Shown here: positions 1-8,485 of the stretch, one piece after another
Position numbering within the stretch: position 1 is the stretch's first letter
How the letters are laid out: each line of letters begins with the position of its first letter
From: VAZQ01 sp963702695
Lineage (GTDB): Bacteria > Pseudomonadota > Alphaproteobacteria > Rhizobiales > Xanthobacteraceae
Assembly (NCBI GenBank): GCA_963702695.1
Contig: CAVPDS010000015.1
Location: forward strand, 86,578-150,577
Direction: 5' to 3'
DNA: 64,000 bases
Translations under genes and position numbers: made by a program
Notes under the pieces: model-generated
The model's input: the letters and a program-made list of their open reading frames with translations, nothing else
Databases searched by the model: none
Told to the model about the DNA's origin: nothing

Positions 1-36
1 GGAGATTGCCGGCGCGAGAGCACCAAGAGGTTTCCC

Positions 37-204
37 ATGGCCAAGGCCACCACAATCAAGGTCAAGCTGGTGTCGAGCGCCGACACCGGCTTCTATTATG
101 TGACCAAGAAGAATTCGCGCACGATGACCGAGAAGCTGAGCAAGAAGAAGTACGATCCGGTCGCGAAAAAGCACGTCGAGTTCCGCGAGGCCAAGATCAA
201 GTAG
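37..204 (+). CDS. rpmG: 50S ribosomal protein L33
   Basis: A 55-residue basic protein that begins MAKATTIKVKLVSSADTGFY and ends in REAKIK, the standard alphaproteobacterial bL33 pattern with no zinc-binding cysteines. It is a structural component of the large ribosomal subunit. An AAGAGG ribosome-binding site lies just upstream of the ATG. Its place beside divK-pleD (convergent) is usual in Rhizobiales. Identification is near certain from length and sequence. Confidence 0.96.
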   Translation: MAKATTIKVKLVSSADTGFYYVTKKNSRTMTEKLSKKKYDPVAKKHVEFREAKIK

Positions 205-655
205 CGCCGCGGCAATTTGCGGGGTCGCCCGCTCGGACAGCTTGGGCGCCATCGGGCGCCCATTGCATTTCCGTGGCTAACTATTTCCCGCTGTTATGAG
301 GCCGACGGCGCCAGAAAATGGTGGCCGGCCGGGAACGGCTTCATGAGGAGGCCACTCGTACCGCTCCCGGACCGGCCGAACCCCACGGACCCAGGAGATG
401 CGGCGGACCTGAGCATTCCGTAGGGTTATCAAATAGAAACGACAAAATGCTGATTAGTTGGCTTAACCATCGCGCCCACCGCCGCGGTGGCGTCGGCAAC
501 CCGCTTCCAATGCGACGTTATCGCAACGACGGACGAAATCAACATTTGACGGGATGGATAGCTTGGAGAATTCAGTCAACCTAAAGCATTAGGGTTGACT
601 TGCACCGCACGCCCCAATCGGGCCCGAAAGACAACCTTCCGGGAATGATCGTGCG
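205..655. other. intergenic region between convergent rpmG and pleD
   Basis: About 450 bases without a convincing gene; the open frames here have no ribosome-binding site or family resemblance. An octamer TTAACCAT at 463-470 resembles a CtrA half-site, but a single half-site is weak evidence. I see no clear terminator hairpin. Confidence 0.5.
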
Positions 656-2026
656 TTATGCGGCGTCCGGCACCACCCGGTTGCGGCCGTCGCGCTTGGC
701 GCGGTAGAGCGCCTGGTCGGCGCGTTTGAGCACTGTCGCCGCCGTATCGTCGCTGCCGAGCGCGGCGAGACCGATCGAGATCGTGACCTCCACCAGACGG
801 CTCCGCTGCTGGATCGGGAACGGCTCGCTGGCGATGCGCCGGCGCAGCCGCTCCGCCACCACTGTCGCAACGCCCATATCGGTCTCCGGCATCACCACGA
901 CGAATTCTTCACCGCCATAGCGGCAGGCGAGATCAATGCCGCGGATCGACTTGCGGATGCGGATCGCGAACTCGCGCAGCACGTCATCGCCGGCATCGTG
1001 CCCATGGGTGTCGTTGATCGACTTGAAATAATCGATGTCGAGGACCAGCACCGTGAGCGGCTTGCCGCGCGCGGCCGCCTGCTCGACCAGCGTCCCGATG
1101 TGGGTTTCCATGTAGCGGCGGTTGTAGAGGCCGGTCAGCGCATCGGTGATCGCCATTTCGATCGACATCTGAACGTTGTCGCGCAGGCGCTCGGTGTAGC
1201 GCTTCTTGCGGATCTGCGTCCGCGCGCGCGCCATCAGCTCGTTCTTGTCGACGGGGCGGGAGATGTAGTCGTTGACGCCGATTTCGAGCGCCCGCACCAG
1301 CCGCGCATTGCCCTCCGGCTCGGCGATGGCGAGGATCGGGACATAGCGGGTCCGATCGAGCGAGCGGGCCTGGCTGCATAGCCGCAGCCCATCGAAATTC
1401 TCGAACGAGAGCGACACGATCATCAGGTCGTAGTTGCCTTCGGCCGCGCGGAACAACGCCTCGGCCGGATTGGTCTGCAGATCGACTTCATGATCGGTCG
1501 AGAGCAGTGAAACCAAGCGTTCGGCCAGCGCAGGCCGATCGTCGATCACGAGGATGCGCCCATGGCGACCGGCCTCGGCGATCGCTTCGCGCTCGGGGTT
1601 CTCGATGCCGATGTCGCGCGAGGTCACCGCGCGCATCCGCAACTCGTCGGTCATCATCTTGAGCCGCGACAGCGAGCGCACGCGCGCGATCAGCGCCACG
1701 TCAGAGACCGGCTTGGTGAGAAAATCATCGGCGCCGGATTCGAGGCCGCGCACCCGGTCGGAGGGCTGATCGAGCGCCGTAACCATCACCACCGGGATGT
1801 GGTGCGTTGCCGGGCTGGACTTGAGACGGCGGCACACTTCGAAACCGTCCATGTCGGGCATCATGACGTCGAGCAGGACGACGTCGCATTCCGCGCGTTC
1901 GCAGATCGCCAGCGCTTCCTGTCCGCTCGCCGCCGTGACCACGTCGAAGTATTCCGCCGACAGCCGCGCCTCCAACAGCTTAACGTTGGCAGGAATATCG
2001 TCGACGACAAGGACGCGGGCGGTCAT
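656..2026 (-). CDS. pleD: PleD-type response regulator diguanylate cyclase
   Basis: A 456-residue protein with the PleD layout REC-REC-GGDEF. REC1 has its phospho-acceptor Asp near residue 53 (LLDVMMPDMDG). REC2 (about 155-270) has lost the acceptor Asp (DLMIVSLSF), as in Caulobacter PleD, where it serves dimerisation. The catalytic motif is GGEEF at about 371-375, preceded five residues earlier by RGID, a product-inhibition I-site. It makes cyclic di-GMP when phosphorylated and controls polar development and the motile-to-sessile switch. It lies 12 bases downstream of divK in one operon, as in other alphaproteobacteria. Confidence 0.95.
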   Translation of the reverse strand: MTARVLVVDDIPANVKLLEARLSAEYFDVVTAASGQEALAICERAECDVVLLDVMMPDMDGFEVCRRLKSSPATHHIPVVMVTALDQPSDRVRGLESGADDFLTKPVSDVALIARVRSLSRLKMMTDELRMRAVTSRDIGIENPEREAIAEAGRHGRILVIDDRPALAERLVSLLSTDHEVDLQTNPAEALFRAAEGNYDLMIVSLSFENFDGLRLCSQARSLDRTRYVPILAIAEPEGNARLVRALEIGVNDYISRPVDKNELMARARTQIRKKRYTERLRDNVQMSIEMAITDALTGLYNRRYMETHIGTLVEQAAARGKPLTVLVLDIDYFKSINDTHGHDAGDDVLREFAIRIRKSIRGIDLACRYGGEEFVVVMPETDMGVATVVAERLRRRIASEPFPIQQRSRLVEVTISIGLAALGSDDTAATVLKRADQALYRAKRDGRNRVVPDAA

Positions 2027-2038
2027 CGACAGGCTCCC

Positions 2039-2410
2039 CTATGCGGTCCCAAGGAAATGCCGGATGGTCTCAATGAACTTGCCGACCGAGATCGGCTTCG
2101 AAAGATAGGCTTCGCAACCGCCCTCGCGGATGCGCTCTTCGTCGCCCTTCATCGCGAAGGCGGTCACAGCGACCACCGGGATGTGAGCAAGGTCGGGATC
2201 CTCCTTGAGCCACTTGGTGACTTCGAGGCCGGAGACCTCCGGAAGCTGGATATCCATCAGGATGAGATCAGGCCTATGCTGGCGCGCGAGGTCGAGCGCC
2301 TCGATCCCGTTGCGCGTGCCGACGGTCGCATAACCGTGCGCTTCCAGGAGATCATGGAAGAGCTTCATATTGAGCTCGTTGTCCTCCACGATCATGACGG
2401 TCTTGGCCAT
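2039..2410 (-). CDS. divK: Cell-cycle single-domain response regulator DivK
   Basis: A 123-residue stand-alone receiver domain beginning MAKTVMIVEDNELNMKLFHD, with phospho-acceptor Asp53 (LILMDIQLP) and the conserved Thr and Lys of the receiver fold (VTAFA, SKP). In Caulobacter and Brucella, DivK relays PleC/DivJ signals to the CckA-CtrA pathway. I chose the internal ATG at 2410 over the longer frame because it matches the family N-terminus. It is followed immediately by pleD. The presence of CtrA-like boxes elsewhere in the window fits this circuit. Confidence 0.95.
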   Translation of the reverse strand: MAKTVMIVEDNELNMKLFHDLLEAHGYATVGTRNGIEALDLARQHRPDLILMDIQLPEVSGLEVTKWLKEDPDLAHIPVVAVTAFAMKGDEERIREGGCEAYLSKPISVGKFIETIRHFLGTA

Positions 2411-2626
2411 CCCCCGCGCCTCTTCAGCAATCCCGAGCGTTCCAGCCAATGACCCAAGGGACCGCAGGATTCATATCCCGATGCGCTCGGGCATCGGCTC
2501 GGACCCTAGACCCGATATGTTACAGAAAGTCTAATTCAACGGCACAAGATGGGCATTCCTTAACCTTGAGAGAGCCCTGCGTCGATATCGCCAGGTCCCC
2601 GTTGGTAGCCGATAAAATGCGTATTC

Positions 2627-2651
2627 CTATGCGCGAAAATCGCGCATAGGA
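2627..2651. promoter_or_regulatory. perfect 11-bp inverted repeat upstream of divK
   Basis: CCTATGCGCGA, then AAA, then its exact reverse complement. It sits in the 308-base gap between divK and the preceding co-directional gene. There is no T-tract on either side, so it is less like an intrinsic terminator and could be an operator or a processed RNA hairpin. Nothing else in 2411-2718 looks like a gene. Confidence 0.45.
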
Positions 2652-2718
2652 CCTACACCGGCATGTCAGCAATGCAGCTTGCAGGGGCTTTCGCGGCCCT
2701 GACGGGCGTAAGCGATCG

Positions 2719-3402
2719 TTACTTATAGAACTCCACCTGCGCCTCGCGGAACCAGACCGCATTTGCGGGTGCGACCGAAATCGGCCCGTTGATCCCAAAA
2801 ACTGCGAGCTGGAATTTATCGCCCGGCTTGACCGAGGTGGCTAGCACGACCCGGTTCGGCATATTGAAGCCCTGGACCGTGGCCGGGCTCGGAATGCCGA
2901 CCTTGCGTGGCATCTGCCCATTCACCCATACTTCGGCGTAATCATCGACCAATATTGTGACAACGGCCTGCGCGCCGTTGGTCTCGAAGGCGCCAATCTT
3001 CTCCGGAATGGTCAACTGCGCGCGGTACCAAAGGAAAGCCACGTGGCCGCCGCTGCGGCGCGCGCCAAGGTCTTTGGCCTCGATCATCGGCCACTTGGAG
3101 TCATCGAAATTGCTGGCGCCGGCCTGCGGTTCAATCGAGTAAGTCGTCTTGTACTGCGGCATCAGCCCAGCCGCCGCCGGGACCTCGACGATTTTCACGT
3201 CCATGATCTTCCAATGCGCGCCGAATGCCGCGGAACCTTCGTTGGTCATCAAGTTGACCACATGACTCGGCGGGACCGATGGCGGCATCACCGGCGCAGG
3301 AGTCGGCGCCGGCGCCTGTGCGATGGCGACGCTCGATATCATCGCCGGCACCGCGATCAGCGCAGCGCATACGATCAGCGTGTCGAGACTTGGCTTGCGC
3401 AT
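2719..3402 (-). CDS. Secreted protein with beta-sandwich (galactose-binding-like) domain
   Basis: A 227-residue protein with a Sec signal peptide (MRKPSLDTLIVCAALIAVPA, cleaved near AIAQA), a Pro/Ala-rich linker, then a domain rich in beta strands. The text FLWYRAQLTIPEKIGAF followed by DDYAEVWVNGQMPR is the pattern of the jelly-roll sugar-binding fold of glycoside hydrolase family 2 and of accessory domains in gluconolactonase-like proteins. No catalytic motif is seen. It is probably a periplasmic binding or accessory protein. It is followed downstream by divK and preceded by another secreted gene on the same strand. Confidence 0.7.
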   Translation of the reverse strand: MRKPSLDTLIVCAALIAVPAMISSVAIAQAPAPTPAPVMPPSVPPSHVVNLMTNEGSAAFGAHWKIMDVKIVEVPAAAGLMPQYKTTYSIEPQAGASNFDDSKWPMIEAKDLGARRSGGHVAFLWYRAQLTIPEKIGAFETNGAQAVVTILVDDYAEVWVNGQMPRKVGIPSPATVQGFNMPNRVVLATSVKPGDKFQLAVFGINGPISVAPANAVWFREAQVEFYK

Positions 3403-3487
3403 TGTCTTTCTCCCTTGCGTTTGTTTGTTGACCGCCTGTCCGAAGTCGGACAGCGCGATGGCTCAGCTTGCAGAGAACGAGCGACGT

Positions 3488-4108
3488 TTACTTCGGCTTC
3501 TTCATCGCCTTGCCGTCGGCGGAGCGCTGGTAGCGAGCGCTGACGCTCGCTTCGGCAGCATTGTGGCCTTGGATTTGCGCGATGAACTCGGCCCTGGTGA
3601 GGCCCGGCTTGAGCGTGCCAGGCGCGATGTCGAGCGCGTAGACGAAGAAGATGAAGTGATGCGGCTTTGCACCGGGCTCCGCGCACGGGCCGTGATAGGC
3701 GAGATTGTCGCGGCCAGAATTGCCGTTGACGAATTTGCCGGCCTTGTCAGCGTCGCCCCTGGCGACTCCGGTCGCGTTCACCGGAATGTCATAGGTGATC
3801 CAATGGTTGCCGCCGCGGCCGCTGGCGGCGTCCGGGTCGTCCATGATCACGGCAAAGCTCTTGGTATTGGCGGGCGCGCCAGACCATGAGATGGCTGGTG
3901 AAATGTTCTTGCCGCCGCAGGCCCATGGCCCGCGCGGGCTGGTGCCCATGGACGCGTTGTCTGCGGTGAGCATGCCGTTGTCGGGAAAGTCGGGCGACCA
4001 GGCGCGGAACTGATCCGGATGATCGACCGCCTGCGCGGCGCTCGTCAGGAGTACACACGCTCCGAACACACCCCAAGCCAACAGTGCGCAATGACGCCGG
4101 ATCGTCAT
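3488..4108 (-). CDS. YbhB/YbcL family Raf-kinase-inhibitor-like protein (PEBP fold), secreted
   Basis: A 206-residue protein with a signal peptide (MTIRRHCALLAWGVFGACVL, cleavage near AAQA). It carries phosphatidylethanolamine-binding motifs: CGGKNISPAISWSGAP, AVIMDDPDA, HWITYDIP and a YHGPC segment. Bacterial PEBP members are periplasmic or cytoplasmic proteins of unclear ligand. The start at 4108 was chosen over a longer frame because it gives the signal peptide and is preceded by GGGGAGGAAT. It reads in the same direction as the next secreted gene and may be co-transcribed with it. Confidence 0.9.
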   Translation of the reverse strand: MTIRRHCALLAWGVFGACVLLTSAAQAVDHPDQFRAWSPDFPDNGMLTADNASMGTSPRGPWACGGKNISPAISWSGAPANTKSFAVIMDDPDAASGRGGNHWITYDIPVNATGVARGDADKAGKFVNGNSGRDNLAYHGPCAEPGAKPHHFIFFVYALDIAPGTLKPGLTRAEFIAQIQGHNAAEASVSARYQRSADGKAMKKPK

Positions 4109-4267
4109 GCATTCCTCCCCTTTTGATTGCCGAGCTTTGCCTAGTGCCCAGTCTGCGTTGCCGGCGCGGAGGGTATCCCCGCCCTCGGCGGAGTTCAATT
4201 GTGCGCGTCGCCCGCGAAAAGCCGCTCGCGACACGCTAAGATGTGCGTCAAAGGTGCGAGGATTGCG

Positions 4268-4585
4268 ATGCAGGCACGGCGGCCATCCGGCCCACGCAAG
4301 GTCGACACCGCGGCGGGGCAGGAGGCGGCGACCTCGCTCGCCATTGCCGCGCTCACTTTTCTAGCCGCCGAACAGGAGCGTTTCAGCCGCTTCCTGGCGC
4401 TGACCGGCATCGGTCCCGGCGAGATTCGCGCGGCTGCGCATGAACCGAGCTTCCTGCTCGGTGTGCTTGATCATTTGGCAGGCGACGAGACGCTGCTGAT
4501 CGCCTTCGCGAACGAGAACGACATCGACCCGGCCGAGGTGATGCGGGCGCGGAACGTGCTCGCCGGCGAGCCGTTCGAGCCGTGA
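4268..4585 (+). CDS. DUF3572 family protein
   Basis: A small, all-helical protein (105 residues from this start) with the DUF3572 core: ALTFLAAEQERFSRFLALTG, then FLLGVLDHLAGDETLLIAFA. Function is unknown, but it is conserved in Rhizobiales. Its stop overlaps the GTG start of dinB (GTGA), so the two are translationally coupled and may share a DNA-repair or SOS setting. An in-frame ATG at 4241 is an alternative start. Confidence 0.8.
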   Translation: MQARRPSGPRKVDTAAGQEAATSLAIAALTFLAAEQERFSRFLALTGIGPGEIRAAAHEPSFLLGVLDHLAGDETLLIAFANENDIDPAEVMRARNVLAGEPFEP

Positions 4586-5868
4586 GCCCGGAGCGGCACG
4601 CTGCGGCCATGCCCGGCTTCTGCCGCGACTGCCGTGAGGACGTGACCGACGGTGCGGTCCGCTGCCCGGCTTGCGGATCGCCGCGGCTCCTGTGCCATCC
4701 CGAACTCGGGCGCCTCGCGATCGCGCATGTCGACTGCGACGCATTCTACGCCACGATCGAGAAGCGCGACGATCCCTCGCTCGCCGACAAGCCCGTGATC
4801 GTCGGCGGCCGCCAGCGCGGCGTCGTGCTCACCGCCTGCTATGTTGCGCGCACCTTCGGCGTCCACTCCGCGATGCCGATGTTCAAGGCGCGCAGGCTCT
4901 GCCCTGATGCGATCGTGGTGCGGCCGGACATGGAGAAATATGCCCGCGTCGGGCGCGAGGTGCGCGCGCTGATGTATGACCTCACGCCGCTGGTCGAGCC
5001 GGTGTCGATCGACGAGGCGTTCATGGACCTCGCCGGCACCGAGCGCCTGCACAAGATGCCGCCGGCCAAGACGCTCGCGAGCTTCGCCGCGCGGATCGAG
5101 CACGAGATCGGAATTTCGATCTCGATCGGACTCTCCTGCAACAAGTTTCTCGCCAAGATCGCGTCCGATCTCGACAAACCGCGCGGCTTCAAGGTGCTCG
5201 GCAGCGGCGAGGCCGCCGCTTTCCTCTCGCCCCGGCCGGTCACGCAGATCTTTGGCGTCGGCAAAGCTGCACAGGCGCGGCTTGCACGCGAAGGATTGCG
5301 CACCGTTGGCGACCTTCAGCGCGCCGGCGAAGCAACGCTCGCTCGGCGCTTCGGCGGCGAAGGTACGCGGCTCTGGCGGCTCGCGCACGGGCTCGACGAC
5401 CGGCCGGTGCGTTCCGACCGCGAGACCAAGAGCGTCTCGGCCGAAACCACCTTCGACCGTGACACCGCCGACTATCGGCCGCTGGAGCAGCGGCTGTGGC
5501 GGCTGTGCGAAAAGGTTTCAGCCCGCCTCAAGGCCCAGGAACTCGCCGGCGCGACCGTGACTCTCAAGCTCAAGACCGCGGATTTCCACATCCGCACGCG
5601 CGCGCAGACGCTCGCGCATCCGACGCAGCTTGCCGCGTTGATCTTCGCCGCTGGCCGCGAACTGCTCGCGCACGAGACCGACGGTACCGCCTTCCGCCTG
5701 ATCGGCATCGGCGCCTCGGCGCTCACGATCGCCGAGGACGCGGACCGCGGCGACCTCCTCGACCGCCGCACCGCCGAAGCCGAGCATGCGGTCGATCGCT
5801 TGCGCAAGAAATTCGGCGACGAGGCGATCGTCACCGGCCGCGCCTTCGATGCCGATGAGGAGGATTGA
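4582..5868 (+). CDS. dinB: DNA polymerase IV (Y family) with N-terminal zinc-ribbon
   Basis: A 428-residue translesion polymerase. Residues 14-31 form a CxxC...CxxC zinc-ribbon-like module not present in E. coli DinB. The palm follows, with catalytic Asp51/Asp53 in HVDCDAFY and Asp144-Glu145 in SIDEAF. The helix-hairpin-helix thumb (VTQIFGVGKAAQARLA) and the little-finger domain complete the protein. It copies damaged templates with low fidelity and lacks proofreading. It starts with GTG inside the stop of the DUF3572 gene. Extra N-terminal cysteines are seen in several rhizobial DinB proteins. Confidence 0.94.
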   Translation: MSPERHAAAMPGFCRDCREDVTDGAVRCPACGSPRLLCHPELGRLAIAHVDCDAFYATIEKRDDPSLADKPVIVGGRQRGVVLTACYVARTFGVHSAMPMFKARRLCPDAIVVRPDMEKYARVGREVRALMYDLTPLVEPVSIDEAFMDLAGTERLHKMPPAKTLASFAARIEHEIGISISIGLSCNKFLAKIASDLDKPRGFKVLGSGEAAAFLSPRPVTQIFGVGKAAQARLAREGLRTVGDLQRAGEATLARRFGGEGTRLWRLAHGLDDRPVRSDRETKSVSAETTFDRDTADYRPLEQRLWRLCEKVSARLKAQELAGATVTLKLKTADFHIRTRAQTLAHPTQLAALIFAAGRELLAHETDGTAFRLIGIGASALTIAEDADRGDLLDRRTAEAEHAVDRLRKKFGDEAIVTGRAFDADEED

Positions 5869-5916
5869 CTACGACAAAATCATCAACTCTAATTTTCACC
5901 TTGGAGAAATCGAAAC

Positions 5917-6888
5917 ATGACGACCCAACGCCGTATTCCGGCAATTGTTGCTTGTGCGATGATCTCTGCTGCGCCACAAGCGTACGGCGAGGCTGTGGGC
6001 GGTGCTGCCCAGCCGACGTTGGAACCCCGGATCGCGCAGATCAAAGCCGACACGGCAGCCCTCGTTGCCTCCGCGCGAGCGCGCCTCGATGCCCTGTCGG
6101 CGCAAGAGCGCCTTTCCGCGCCACCCGTTGTCTGGAGGGTGCCCGGTGCCCTTACTGAGTTCAAAGACTGCGCCGACTGTCCGCCGATGGTTATCATCCC
6201 CGCCGGTGAATTCACGATGGGTTCGCCGCCCTCTGAGCAGCAAGCGGAGGCCCAGCATCGCGTTACCATCGCGTCGCCCTTCGCCGTCAGCAAATTCGAA
6301 ATTACCTTTGACGAATGGGATGTGTGCCTGAACGACGGCGGTTGTGGCAGTTACCAGCCGGATGACGAGGGTTGGGGACGTGGAAATCGCCCGGTGATCA
6401 ACATTTCCTGGGAGAATGCCCAATCCTATGTGAACTGGATCAGCCGCAAGACCGGCAAGCCCTACCGGCTGCTATCCGAATCGGAATGGGAGTACGCGGC
6501 GCGGGCGGGTACGGCAACACGGTTCTCTCACGGAGACGTCCTTTCTCCGAGCAACGCTAACTACAACGGCAGTGTCGACGGGTCGGGCCCGTCGGATGTG
6601 AATCGGCAGAGCACGATCCCGGTCGGGAGTTTCCCGCCCAACGGGTTTGGCCTTCACGACATGCATGGCAATGTCTCTGAATGGGTAGAAGATTGCTGGC
6701 GCGACGAGTACACAGCCAACATCCCGACAGACGGCTCAGCCTGGATGGAGGGCAATTGCGAAGGCCGTGTCGTGCGCGGGGGATCGTGGGAAGATAGTGA
6801 AGTTGAACTTCGTTCGGCGGCCCGCACCGGGGGATCCAAGGACGATCAGTTCTATACGGACGGCCTCCGCATCGCGAGAGATCTTTGA
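5917..6888 (+). CDS. Secreted formylglycine-generating-enzyme-like (SUMF1 fold) protein
   Basis: A 323-residue protein with a signal peptide (about 25 residues), a short helical region, then the FGE-sulfatase fold from about 88 onward: VIIPAGEFTMGSPPSEQQAE, FEITFDEWDVCL, SWENAQSYVNWISRKTGKPY, RLLSESEWEYAARAGT and FGLHDMHGNVSEWVEDCW. The final motif is VVRGGSW but lacks the cysteine that true formylglycine-generating enzymes carry after it. Sulfatase activation is therefore unlikely, and a binding or structural role fits better. A GGAG site precedes the ATG. Confidence 0.85.
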   Translation: MTTQRRIPAIVACAMISAAPQAYGEAVGGAAQPTLEPRIAQIKADTAALVASARARLDALSAQERLSAPPVVWRVPGALTEFKDCADCPPMVIIPAGEFTMGSPPSEQQAEAQHRVTIASPFAVSKFEITFDEWDVCLNDGGCGSYQPDDEGWGRGNRPVINISWENAQSYVNWISRKTGKPYRLLSESEWEYAARAGTATRFSHGDVLSPSNANYNGSVDGSGPSDVNRQSTIPVGSFPPNGFGLHDMHGNVSEWVEDCWRDEYTANIPTDGSAWMEGNCEGRVVRGGSWEDSEVELRSAARTGGSKDDQFYTDGLRIARDL

Positions 6889-6952
6889 CCGTTCGGCCTG
6901 ATATCTGCGTCGCGGGAGGACACGTTCGGCCGGAGCGGAGCAAACGCCGTGC

Positions 6953-7807
6953 TCAGGGACAGGGCTTGGTATCCTTGATATCCAGCGACTTCAACTCGCC
7001 GCTGATCGAGAAATCATTGTAGTCGAGCAGCAGAGCGCGCGAGATGCCGTTTTCATACAGCTCGAAGCTGATCGCGTAGACCGGGATCTGCTCGCCGCCC
7101 TTCTTGCTACTGTCGAAATAGCTGACGGTGACCGGCCAGCGCTTCATTCCAGCGAGCGCCTGCTGCCCGGCGGCGGCGTCATCCGGGACCTTGTCGGACT
7201 CGATCGCGCGGCCGATGACGGTCAGCGTATTGTAAACCTTCTCTCCGGTCTCGGAACCATCAAAGACCGGGAATTCGAGGATGGTCTTGCCTTCGCGTGC
7301 CGCCTCGATGATCCGCCGCACATGCTCGGTCGGAAACACGATGTGGGCCTCCAGATCGAGCGTCTTGTCCGACGGCTTGGTGAGCTTGACCGCGATGTCG
7401 TTCTGCTCGCGCTCGGCGGTGCCGTCGACCGTGTCGATGAGGCGCTGATTGAGGTAGTTCTGGGAGTGAAAACGGTACGTCTTGGCGGCGGCGTCCTCGA
7501 AGGTGGTCGAGCGCAAATCGGAGAGCGTTTGGCGCCCTTCGCCATTGTCGAGTTCCGATACCTGGCGGAATTCCAGGACGTAGCCCTCGCAGACACTGCC
7601 GGAGAAATCGTAGAGGATGCGGCCGCGCGCGCCGACGGTCGACTTGCCTCGGGTTTGGGCCAATTTCAGCTCATAGATCGCGCGATGTGCTGCAAGCTCC
7701 CCGCCTGGGGTGAGCGCGGTCGCCTGACGCACGCCGAAATCGGCCGTCAGAAGCGCTGCAACCGCGACCGCTGCGCAGCCAACCCAGAAGCGATGCCCGA
7801 CGCTCAT
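6953..7807 (-). CDS. eipB: Cell-envelope integrity protein EipB (DUF1849)
   Basis: A 284-residue periplasmic protein with a signal peptide (MSVGHRFWVGCAAVAVAALL). The EipB family folds as a spiral beta-barrel. Sequence marks are ELAAHRAIYELKL at the mature N-terminus, a cysteine in GSVCEGYVLEF and a second near the end (TKPCP), which form a disulfide in Brucella EipB. In Brucella it supports envelope integrity and virulence. The start at 7807 gives the signal peptide and has a GAGGAGAA ribosome-binding site; a longer frame starts at 7846. Confidence 0.88.
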   Translation of the reverse strand: MSVGHRFWVGCAAVAVAALLTADFGVRQATALTPGGELAAHRAIYELKLAQTRGKSTVGARGRILYDFSGSVCEGYVLEFRQVSELDNGEGRQTLSDLRSTTFEDAAAKTYRFHSQNYLNQRLIDTVDGTAEREQNDIAVKLTKPSDKTLDLEAHIVFPTEHVRRIIEAAREGKTILEFPVFDGSETGEKVYNTLTVIGRAIESDKVPDDAAAGQQALAGMKRWPVTVSYFDSSKKGGEQIPVYAISFELYENGISRALLLDYNDFSISGELKSLDIKDTKPCP

Positions 7808-8014
7808 CTTTCGATTCTCCTCGCTCCCGGCCATGTCGACAAACATAGGGATGTGTCAGCACCCCCGCAACCGCGGGTGGCCTTCCCTCCCCGACTTGTA
7901 AGCCCATCGCGCCTTGCGCATGTCCTCCCGATGGGCGAAGACAGCCCTTGCAAATTGCGTGCAAGGTGCCGCGGCATCCTGGAACGCGCGGCCAGTCGGC
8001 GTAAGGAGAACATT

Positions 8015-8479
8015 ATGGCGCAAATCGAAAGCAAGCTGCAGGCACTCGGGATCGTCCTTCCCACGCCGCCGAATCCGGTCGCCAACTACGTTCCATCGGT
8101 ACGCACCGGTAACCTGCTTTTTGTGTCCGGCCAAGTCTGCCTTGGCGCTGACGGAAAGCTCGTCGCCAAGGGCAAGCTCGGCGACAACGTCTCGATCGAG
8201 GACGGCCAGCGCGCCGCGCGCACCTGCGCGATCAACATCCTGGCCCAGGTCAAGGCCGCGCTCGGCGACCTCGACCGTATCGTGCGCGTCGTGCGGCTGG
8301 GTGGGTTCATCAATTCCGCCCCAACCTTCCTTGAGGGCCCCAAGGTGATGAACGGCGCCTCTGACGTCGTCGTCGAAGTTTTGGGCGATAAGGGTCGCCA
8401 TGCCCGCACCACCGTCGGCGTCGCGGCACTGCCCTCCGATGCGGCGGTCGAGGTCGATGGCTTGTTCGAAGTCTCGTGA
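8015..8479 (+). CDS. RidA family protein (enamine/imine deaminase-like)
   Basis: A 154-residue protein of the YjgF/YER057c/UK114 family: LLFVSGQVCLGADGKLVAKG, CAINILAQVKAALGDLDRIV, and a C-terminal GRHARTTVGVAALPSDAAVEV. The conserved Arg of GRHARTTVG matches the catalytic arginine that hydrolyses reactive enamines from PLP enzymes. It is the longer subgroup common in Rhizobiales. A strong TAAGGAGAA site precedes the ATG. The gene is followed 6 bases later by the glycerophosphodiesterase, so they form an operon. Confidence 0.92.
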   Translation: MAQIESKLQALGIVLPTPPNPVANYVPSVRTGNLLFVSGQVCLGADGKLVAKGKLGDNVSIEDGQRAARTCAINILAQVKAALGDLDRIVRVVRLGGFINSAPTFLEGPKVMNGASDVVVEVLGDKGRHARTTVGVAALPSDAAVEVDGLFEVS

Positions 8480-8485
8480 CGTCGA

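Noticed and set aside
1562..2452. 296-codon plus-strand frame over pleD-divK
   Set aside because: Shadow of two well-identified genes.
5917..6888. True sulfatase-activating formylglycine-generating enzyme
   Set aside because: The catalytic cysteine after RGGSW is missing.
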